This document shows positions 1-4,492 of a stretch of 7,607 bases of DNA, piece by piece. The DNA lies in assembly GCA_003476705.1 (NCBI GenBank), contig DMVM01000026.1, positions 1 through 7,607 on the forward strand, in the 5' to 3' direction. The notes below the pieces were generated by a model. That model did not search any database. It was not told the DNA's origin and was given only the letters and a program-made list of their open reading frames with translations. Within the stretch, counting starts at the first letter, position 1; each line of letters starts with the position of its first letter. The DNA is from Coprothermobacter sp. GTDB taxonomy: Bacteria; Coprothermobacterota; Coprothermobacteria; Coprothermobacterales; Coprothermobacteraceae. The position numbers and the translations under genes are program-made.

Positions 1-21
1 TCAACAGCCATTTTGTCTTTG

Positions 22-657
22 TTAAGGTATCAATTCTCTGAGAGCTTTAGCAGCACCAGTGATATCCTTTTGAGAAACGACCGCAGATATTACAGCAATA
101 CCTATGGCTCCAGCATCCAATACAATTTTCGCGTTGTTCACATTTATTCCTCCGATGGCAACACAGGGTAAAGAAGTGCTTTGGCAAATCATTTTGAGCA
201 TGTCAACGCCTGTAAGCTTAGCATCGGGTTTGCTCGCAGTACCAAAAACGTCTCCCACACCCAAGTAGTCGGCGCCACCTTTCTCTGCTAGCCTTGCTTG
301 CTCCACGTTTACTGCTGAGATGCCGATAATAAATCCGGGAGGTGCTAATTTCTTTGCCGCATGCAGGGGTAAATCTTCTTGCCCTAAATGCACTCCGTCA
401 GCTTCAGCAGCCAATGCCACGTCAAGCCTATCATTTACGATGAAAAGCACATTGTTTTCTCTGCAAACGTCTCTTATCACCAGAGCTGCTTGATAGTAAT
501 CCCGTCCTTTCATTTCTTTGTCACGTAACTGTATGGCCGTTGCTCCACCTGCTATGGCTAACTGAGCTTGCTGTTTTAAGGGAACGCCGTTTCCCAGTTT
601 TCTATCCAATATGACATACAGTTTTAACTTTTCTTTGAGCTGTTCCTTTGTAACCAT
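22..657 (-). CDS. thiE: Thiamine-phosphate synthase (thiamine phosphate pyrophosphorylase)
   Basis: ThiE condenses HMP-PP with hydroxyethylthiazole phosphate to give thiamine phosphate and pyrophosphate in the cytoplasm. The 211-residue product has the usual family length and a TIM-barrel layout. Family motifs seen: an early LYVILD strand, GGATAIQLRDK near 37-47, FIVNDR near 72-77 (N75-D76), HLGQED near 90-95, GISA near 112-115, a DYLGVGDVFGTASKPDA block near 130-146 that holds the phosphate-contact K143, and AIGGI near 167-171. The ATG at 657 is supported by GGAGGT at 671-666 with an 8-nt spacer. This SD lies just before the thiM stop (664-662), so the two genes are almost abutting and translation is probably coupled. 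It is the last complete gene of a thiD-thiM-thiE salvage operon. The GDVFGTASK form differs slightly from the common GPVFPTxTK but keeps the key lysine. Assignment is very secure. Confidence 0.96.
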   Translation of the reverse strand: MVTKEQLKEKLKLYVILDRKLGNGVPLKQQAQLAIAGGATAIQLRDKEMKGRDYYQAALVIRDVCRENNVLFIVNDRLDVALAAEADGVHLGQEDLPLHAAKKLAPPGFIIGISAVNVEQARLAEKGGADYLGVGDVFGTASKPDAKLTGVDMLKMICQSTSLPCVAIGGINVNNAKIVLDAGAIGIAVISAVVSQKDITGAAKALRELIP

Positions 658-661
658 GGTT

Positions 662-1474
662 TCATACCTCCAAAAGTTCCCATTGTGGGAAAGAAAAAGC
701 GTCTGGATTCTGCGTAATTTGGTACATTACATCGAACATTCGAATGCGAAATGTTCCTGGTCCATCTGATTGCTCTGCAGCTATTTGCGATGCAGCACCC
801 ATCAGTGAAAGAGCTGACATAGCAGCAGGCAGCGGTTCTGTCACTGATAAGCAAGCCGCCATAAGCGTACCCACCCAGCAACCCGATCCTGAGATTCTTG
901 TAAGCCATTCATGGCCGCTTTTAAGGACATAGACCCTTTCACCGTCTGAAACATAATCTTCAGGGCCTGTAGCTGCTGCAATGCAACTGTACTTCTGAGC
1001 TACTGTTTTCGCTGCAATGGCTGCTGGTGGTGAGCCCACCGAATCTACCCCTCGGACTTCTGCACGTTCACCTGCTAGCAAGGAGATTTCACCACCGTTA
1101 CCTTTCACAATGCTAAAGGCTCCTGTTTCAAGAAGTCTTTCCACAAGGTTTATGCGCAGCTTTGTTGCGCCATAGCCCACCGGATCCAAAATTGCCGGTT
1201 TGCCTAATCGTTTCGCTGCATGGGCTGCACTCAACATGGCTTCGTTAGCTTCCTTTGAAGGTGTACCAATGTTTATCAAGATTGCATTAGCAATATTTAC
1301 CATCTCTGCTGCTTCTTCTGAAGACAGCGACATCACAGGCGAAGCACTTATGGCCAATGTTAGATGTGCTTGCTCTGTCATGGCAACCATGTTTGTCATG
1401 TGATAAACCAGTGGTTTTGTAGAAACTACTTGTTTAAGGATTTCCTTAATATTTACAGGGGGTTGACTAATCAT
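662..1474 (-). CDS. thiM: Hydroxyethylthiazole kinase
   Basis: ThiM phosphorylates 4-methyl-5-(2-hydroxyethyl)thiazole to the phosphate used by ThiE, a salvage step. The 270-residue length fits this ribokinase-like family. Visible motifs: PLVYHMTN near 21-28, SPVM near 45-48, LINIGT near 66-71, [10 protein letters not shown] near 95-104, KGNGGEI near 124-130, RGVDS near 141-145, [14 protein letters not shown] near 168-181, and GSGC near 196-199, where C199 matches the conserved active-site cysteine of the GTGC motif. The ATG at 1474 follows AGGAGGG (1487-1481) with a 6-nt spacer. The gene lies 29 nt downstream of thiD and 4 nt upstream of thiE, so co-transcription is expected. Two normally conserved stretches differ: the substrate-side ANxLLAxGxSP segment reads [11 protein letters not shown], and RGNxSE reads KGNGGE. 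Catalytic elements are otherwise intact, so I expect an active enzyme, perhaps with altered substrate contacts. Confidence 0.95.
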   Translation of the reverse strand: MISQPPVNIKEILKQVVSTKPLVYHMTNMVAMTEQAHLTLAISASPVMSLSSEEAAEMVNIANAILINIGTPSKEANEAMLSAAHAAKRLGKPAILDPVGYGATKLRINLVERLLETGAFSIVKGNGGEISLLAGERAEVRGVDSVGSPPAAIAAKTVAQKYSCIAAATGPEDYVSDGERVYVLKSGHEWLTRISGSGCWVGTLMAACLSVTEPLPAAMSALSLMGAASQIAAEQSDGPGTFRIRMFDVMYQITQNPDAFSFPQWELLEV

Positions 1475-1503
1475 GGCGATCCCTCCTTTTTAGGCGAAAA
1501 AAA

Positions 1504-2313
1504 CTAATCTTCTCGTAACCAGTCAATGTCAAAAATGTGACCTACACAGCCATAACCTTTTCCTCCCCTAAACCTGTGTTCAATTCCAAGCCTGGTGTAA
1601 TCAATAGCTCTTTTAACAGCTTCTACTGTTTCCGTGTTAGCTGAAAGCTCGGCTGTTATGGCAGCAGACAGCGTACAGCCTGTACCATGATGGTCTAGAG
1701 TATCTATTTTTTCGTGCGTGAATGTGTAGAATTCGCCTTCGTAATAGAAAAGGTCAACCAATTGCTTTTCTTCCAAATGTCCTCCTTTGACCAGTACACT
1801 TTGGGGCCCTAGTTTAGATATGGCCTTAGCTGCTTTTTTCATATCCTCCGAGGACTTAACCGTAATACCACTTAGTATTTGCGCTTCAGGTATATTCGGG
1901 GTCACTATAAAAGCTAAGGGGAGTAGTTTTTCCACAAGTGCTTTCACTGCGTCACCGAAGATTAATGAATCTCCACTTTGGGCGACCATCACTGGATCTA
2001 CGACCAGTTTTCTACAATTATATTCGCTAAGAGCTTTGGCTACTTCTAAAATAGTCTCCTCTCTGGAGAGCATACCTGTTTTAACTGCTCCCACAGAAAA
2101 ATCTTTTAAGACGGCATCTATTTGTGCCCTTACGCCATCAGGTGGAATGTCGAACACTCCATGAACCCCATTGCTGTTCTGTGCGGTTACCGCAGTGATC
2201 GCTACAGTCCCAAAAACGTGTAAATGCAGGAACGTAGCCAAGTCTGCTTCAATACCTGCTCCACCGCCAGAATCACTTCCAGCGATGGTCATTGCTATAC
2301 CCCTATAACCCAC
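1504..2313 (-). CDS. thiD: Hydroxymethylpyrimidine/phosphomethylpyrimidine kinase
   Basis: ThiD phosphorylates HMP and then HMP-P to HMP-PP, the pyrimidine substrate of ThiE. Ribokinase-fold motifs seen: [16 protein letters not shown] at the N-terminus, [40 protein letters not shown], and [12 protein letters not shown] with the catalytic-region cysteine. It ends after a GKGYGCVGH segment equivalent to the usual GxGxGPVNH tail. This is a stand-alone ThiD with no fused ThiE or ThiN domain. I chose the GTG at 2313 (269 residues) because AGAGGTGAT (2326-2318) precedes it at good spacing. An upstream in-frame TTG (2334) has no SD and would add 7 residues. An ATG at 2319 overlaps the SD. The ATG at 2292, preceded by AGGGG, is a fair alternative and would give AMTIAGSDS at the very start. 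It is first of the three thi genes and starts 68 nt after the methyltransferase stop. Confidence 0.95.
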   Translation of the reverse strand: MGYRGIAMTIAGSDSGGGAGIEADLATFLHLHVFGTVAITAVTAQNSNGVHGVFDIPPDGVRAQIDAVLKDFSVGAVKTGMLSREETILEVAKALSEYNCRKLVVDPVMVAQSGDSLIFGDAVKALVEKLLPLAFIVTPNIPEAQILSGITVKSSEDMKKAAKAISKLGPQSVLVKGGHLEEKQLVDLFYYEGEFYTFTHEKIDTLDHHGTGCTLSAAITAELSANTETVEAVKRAIDYTRLGIEHRFRGGKGYGCVGHIFDIDWLRED

Positions 2314-2317
2314 AAAC

Positions 2318-2326
2318 ATCACCTCT
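2318..2326 (-). promoter_or_regulatory. Ribosome binding site deciding the thiD start
   Basis: On the minus strand AGAGGTGAT is a near-complete match to the anti-SD complement. It is followed by 4 nt (GTTT) and a GTG codon at 2313-2311. The site cannot serve the upstream TTG at 2334 and covers the ATG at 2319, so it points to the GTG. A second weaker purine tract, AGGGG, precedes the ATG at 2292. Confidence 0.6.
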
Positions 2327-2381
2327 GAATACAAACGACTACTGTCCTGTTATTTTCGCAGAGGGAAGAGCCTTTCAAATA

Positions 2382-3017
2382 TTATTTCTCTGCCCTTACT
2401 ACCACAAATGAGCCTTTACCGTAACCCGGCTGTGGTTTTTGTATCTCACCGAGCTTTGTCTCCTCTTGGAACACTGTCTGGCAGAAGGAGAGATTCTTAA
2501 AACCTGTTTGCTGCAATAAGTCGCTGACTTCTTCTACAGAGTAAAATGTGGCCTTCTTGTAATATACATTTTCATTTTTGCGCTGCTCATACAACTTGCC
2601 TATGGGGCTGTTCTTATCGATGAAAGCTATGACAATGCACCCTCCAGGTTTTAATACCCTGTATGCCTCCCTGAGCGCTTTTCCCACATCATTGAGGAAG
2701 CATATAACAGTTACCATCAGGGCAAAATCAAAAGAATCATCTTCGAAAGGAAGCACTTCCGCTTCACCTTCTACTACCTCAATGTCCCGCTGGCGTGCTA
2801 AGGATGCCATGCTTTTGGACGGTTCCAGCCCCAGCTTTATGCCCAAAGGTGCTGCAAACCTACCACTGCCCACACCAATTTCAATGCCTGTGCCATCCAG
2901 AGGAAGCATGCTTCTTACAGCTTCCAGTTCACTAAGGTACACGAGTTCGTTTTCATCAAACCACGCGTCGTATTCCTTTGCGTGCTTTTCGAATGGTTCA
3001 ACTCTTTTCATGTGCAT
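2382..3017 (-). CDS. Class I SAM-dependent methyltransferase (UbiE/Methyltransf_11 type)
   Basis: Predicted cytoplasmic methyltransferase of 211 residues; substrate unknown. It has the Rossmann-fold order: motif I EIGVGSGRF at 46-54 (SAM-binding glycine loop), the acidic strand end LGLEPS at 63-67 (E65), GEAEVLPF at 84-91, DDSFDFALM at 93-101 (motif II region), and EAYRVLKPGG at 117-126, the typical turn before strand 5. The short N-terminal helix FEKHAKEYDAWF is common in small UbiE-like enzymes. An in-frame GTG at 3068 would add 17 residues. I prefer the ATG at 3017 because a full AGGAGGT lies 6 nt before it; a second ATG at 3011 is also possible. The gene lies upstream of thiD on the same strand with a 68-nt gap, so it may be co-transcribed, but nothing shows a thiamine role. 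Family is secure, function open. Confidence 0.9.
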   Translation of the reverse strand: MHMKRVEPFEKHAKEYDAWFDENELVYLSELEAVRSMLPLDGTGIEIGVGSGRFAAPLGIKLGLEPSKSMASLARQRDIEVVEGEAEVLPFEDDSFDFALMVTVICFLNDVGKALREAYRVLKPGGCIVIAFIDKNSPIGKLYEQRKNENVYYKKATFYSVEEVSDLLQQTGFKNLSFCQTVFQEETKLGEIQKPQPGYGKGSFVVVRAEK

Positions 3018-3023
3018 GGTGAT

Positions 3024-3030
3024 ACCTCCT
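3024..3030 (-). promoter_or_regulatory. Strong ribosome binding site deciding the methyltransferase start
   Basis: AGGAGGT on the minus strand, 6 nt before the ATG at 3017. It lies inside the longer reading frame that could begin at GTG 3068, which shows that this GTG is unlikely to be the true start. Confidence 0.8.
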
Positions 3031-3059
3031 TTTAAAAACTTGCTAATTGCTGTTAAGTG

Positions 3060-3079
3060 CTTGGCCACTTTTGGCCAAG
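3060..3079. promoter_or_regulatory. Perfect inverted repeat between protease and methyltransferase genes
   Basis: CTTGGCCA and TGGCCAAG form a perfect 8-bp dyad around a 4-nt centre, 43-62 nt upstream of the methyltransferase ATG and 25 nt beyond the protease stop. As RNA on the minus strand it would fold into an 8-bp stem with a 4-nt loop, but no U-run follows, so a standard intrinsic terminator is unlikely. An operator for a dimeric regulator, or a 5'-leader or processing hairpin, fits better. No clear -35/-10 pair was found next to it. Confidence 0.45.
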
Positions 3080-3104
3080 TAGACCGCCCTATACATATGT
3101 TTGT

Positions 3105-3950
3105 CTAAATTGCTTCTTTTGGTACTTTTTGCTTAACATTCTTCATCATCAGGAGCGCAGCTATGAGAAAAGGCACAGTTATCGCAATTTGGACCAGAAA
3201 CGTGACAAGAATTTGGCTGCTGCTTACTGCTGTTTGTGTCCCGGTCATCATTTTTGAAAGTGCTTCAGGCGAAAGAATAGCGTAGAAAATGAAGGATGCA
3301 AAATCTATGAGCCCATGGATGATGGAAGGGGCTAATAAGTTTTCACTGAGAACATATATGGCAGCTAGGTACAAACCAAGCATAAAAGCTTGTATGACGT
3401 TAGCCAAAACAGGAAGAAAGTTTGGGTTCATAACAAGGTTGAAGAAATGAGCTAATGCAAAGATTAGTGAAGACCATAGCATGGCTTTCTTTGTTCCATC
3501 TTTAACGTTAAGCAATTTTACATTTATGGCGTTTAGCACAAATCCACGAACCAGTATCTCCTCAAAAAAACCTGTAGCCAGCGCAGAAAAAAGCACTATG
3601 AGTACATACAGGGGTTTAGGAGTAATGAATAGGGTTTTATCTTGCCCCATGTAGTTCAGGGAGAATAGTAAAACGGCGAATATGTAAGCAAGCCAGCCGA
3701 GCTTAAGCCCTTTCCACAGCCCCTTACTGGTAAACTCGTTTTTATAGAACACATTGTTCCTTTTCATAATCCATATGACAAGCAAAGAAAGAAGCACCTG
3801 AACAATTGCCGTGGACAAACAGTATTCCATTAAATAACCTTGAGCCATTCTGTCTTCAAATTGGTTTTGTAGAATGGAGCTGGCAGCCCCCAAAGATAAG
3901 AAAACAATTAATGTAACCAGCACTATGTAGCTATAGTTTTTAACTGCCAA
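3105..3950 (-). CDS. CPBP-family (ABI) intramembrane glutamic protease
   Basis: Polytopic inner-membrane protein of the CPBP/Abi family (Rce1-like). All signature motifs are present (numbering from the GTG at 3959): motif 1 FFEEILVRG with E133-E134 and R138, motif 2 FALAHFFN with F168 and H171, and motif 3 SIIHGLIDF with H215 and D219. The rest is strongly hydrophobic, with segments near 10-30, 48-65, 85-102, 115-131, 160-175, 185-205, 210-230 and 250-272, and a short basic C-terminal tail. Length is typical. Bacterial members serve in varied roles such as bacteriocin immunity or protein processing; the target here is unknown. Start: the SD AGAAGGTGA (3964-3956) fits a TTG at 3950 (281 residues), while the GTG at 3959 sits inside that SD. 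The more upstream AGAAGG (3977-3972) is 12 nt from the GTG, which is long. It reads away from the glycosyltransferase. Confidence 0.9.
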   Translation of the reverse strand: MAVKNYSYIVLVTLIVFLSLGAASSILQNQFEDRMAQGYLMEYCLSTAIVQVLLSLLVIWIMKRNNVFYKNEFTSKGLWKGLKLGWLAYIFAVLLFSLNYMGQDKTLFITPKPLYVLIVLFSALATGFFEEILVRGFVLNAINVKLLNVKDGTKKAMLWSSLIFALAHFFNLVMNPNFLPVLANVIQAFMLGLYLAAIYVLSENLLAPSIIHGLIDFASFIFYAILSPEALSKMMTGTQTAVSSSQILVTFLVQIAITVPFLIAALLMMKNVKQKVPKEAI

Positions 3951-3955
3951 TATGT

Positions 3956-3964
3956 TCACCTTCT
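3956..3964 (-). promoter_or_regulatory. Ribosome binding site overlapping a GTG, favouring a TTG start
   Basis: AGAAGGTGA on the minus strand contains the GTG at 3959-3957 and places a TTG (3950-3948) 8 nt after its AAGG core. If this SD is used, the protease begins at the TTG; the GTG would need the weaker-spaced AGAAGG at 3977-3972. Confidence 0.5.
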
Positions 3965-4003
3965 TTCTATGCCTTCTGCGTAAAACGACTAAGCCTCACA
4001 TAC

Positions 4004-4009
4004 ATTATG
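4004..4009 (-). promoter_or_regulatory. Possible -10 element of the protease gene
   Basis: CATAAT on the minus strand (5 of 6 to TATAAT), about 50 nt upstream of the protease start. No convincing -35 hexamer is seen at 16-18 nt. The 22-bp-spaced direct repeats at 4027-4063 lie just upstream, which would suit an activator-dependent promoter. Weak call. Confidence 0.25.
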
Positions 4010-4026
4010 ACCCTCATAGCTGTTGT

Positions 4027-4063
4027 TGATGAAACACGTAGTTGATTGTGGTGAAACAGGTAG
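4027..4063. repeat. Two 15-bp direct repeats spaced 22 bp apart
   Basis: TGATGAAACACGTAG at 4027-4041 and TGGTGAAACAGGTAG at 4049-4063 match at 13 of 15 positions. The repeat-to-repeat distance is 22 bp, close to two helical turns. They lie upstream of the protease gene and just before its possible -10, a layout expected for tandem regulator sites. They also fall in the 3' flank of the decayed gene, so chance duplication is possible. Confidence 0.45.
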
Positions 4064-4110
4064 TGGCTTGGAATGGTCTTCTGGCTCTAATCGGCTGAAT
4101 AAGAAACTGC

Positions 4111-4342
4111 TTACAGCTCCACGTAGAGTATTTCTTCCTTGCCTATGGTTAGCTCCGAAAGGATTTGCCCGCTGGGTAGTACTACCATAGCTTCACCAAA
4201 GTTCTTGTCTTCTAGCTCTTTGATTAAAAGCAATTTTGACGTCAGGCAGTTCTTGCAGGTTAACAAAAGACTGGTCTAAAGTTTCCTAAACATTGAATGT
4301 TAAATCGCCGGTGTCGTATGTGAGCATAAATTCGTAGTTATC
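4111..4342 (-). pseudogene. Decayed gene with a nitrilase-like (carbon-nitrogen hydrolase) C-terminus
   Basis: Minus-strand translation gives two protein-like pieces in different frames. The 5' piece (from about 4342, with an ATG at 4327) reads MLTYDTGDLTFNV, a TAG at 4288-4286, then ETLDQSFVNLQELPDVKI. The 3' piece, shifted by one frame, reads LLLIKELEDKNFGEAMVV then LPSGQILSEL and TIGKEEILYVEL and ends with TAA at 4113-4111. The 3' piece resembles the end of nitrilase-superfamily proteins (GxSxVVxPxGxILxE followed by EEILxxE). The 5' piece could be the beginning of the same protein (QxDxGDxxxNxE), less surely. Intact members have roughly 260-280 residues, so most of the middle, including the Glu-Lys-Cys catalytic centre, would be missing. 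No SD precedes the ATG. After the TAA the same frame continues with SQKTIPSHYLFHHN, which might be more of the old C-terminus. I infer a gene inactivated by internal deletion, frameshift and nonsense changes. Family is a moderate guess. Confidence 0.5.
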
Positions 4343-4368
4343 TTAATCTTAAAATGCCAATATGTGGG

Positions 4369-4374
4369 TATAAT
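4369..4374 (+). promoter_or_regulatory. Probable -10 element for the glycosyltransferase gene
   Basis: A perfect TATAAT, 119 nt before the ATG at 4493. The -35 region is poor (TCTTAA at 4347-4352 with a 16-nt spacer is the best I see). The surrounding TATAATTATA is nearly self-complementary, so it could also act on the minus strand toward the decayed gene. If used, the transcript would start near 4381 and have a leader of about 110 nt. Confidence 0.45.
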
Positions 4375-4397
4375 TATAAATAGTAACGGCATTGATT

Positions 4398-4431
4398 TGC
4401 GTGAACAATCTGAATGCGTGAACAATTTGAA
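4398..4431. repeat. Two-copy 17-bp tandem repeat in the glycosyltransferase leader
   Basis: TGCGTGAACAATCTGAA (4398-4414) is followed directly by TGCGTGAACAATTTGAA (4415-4431), 16 of 17 identical. It sits just downstream of the TATAAT at 4369-4374 and 61 nt upstream of the ATG. It could bind a repressor or another factor, or be a recent slippage duplication. Nearby short dyads follow: ATCTAGAT (4435-4442), TTGAGCTCAA (4445-4454) and GATTGCCAATC (4458-4468). Confidence 0.6.
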
Positions 4432-4492
4432 TGTATCTAGATGTTTGAGCTCAAGTTGATTGCCAATCGAAATAGCGAAGAAGGAGAAATGA

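Noticed and set aside
1..11. Possible start of another minus-strand gene (ATG GCT GTT GA) just after thiE
   Set aside because: Only three codons are in the window and no SD is seen in the AAAGACAAA before the ATG; it cannot be supported, although a further operon gene is possible.
40..56. CTGAGA-like string on the plus strand near the thiE end, suggesting a TPP riboswitch
   Set aside because: It lies inside thiE coding sequence, on the wrong strand and at the wrong end of the operon, with no other riboswitch elements nearby.
1475..1503. Run of seven T on the minus strand after the thiD stop as a terminator
   Set aside because: No GC-rich stem precedes it; the gap is only 29 nt and carries the thiM SD, so read-through is expected.
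2335..2381. Possible thiD promoter (TTGAAA then GAAAAT, 15-nt spacer, minus strand)
   Set aside because: The spacer is too short and the -10 matches only 4 of 6, so it is not better than chance in this AT-rich gap.
3018..3068. 17-residue N-terminal extension of the methyltransferase from GTG 3068
   Set aside because: It contains the strong AGGAGGT of the ATG at 3017 and begins within the dyad; the family fold begins after the ATG.
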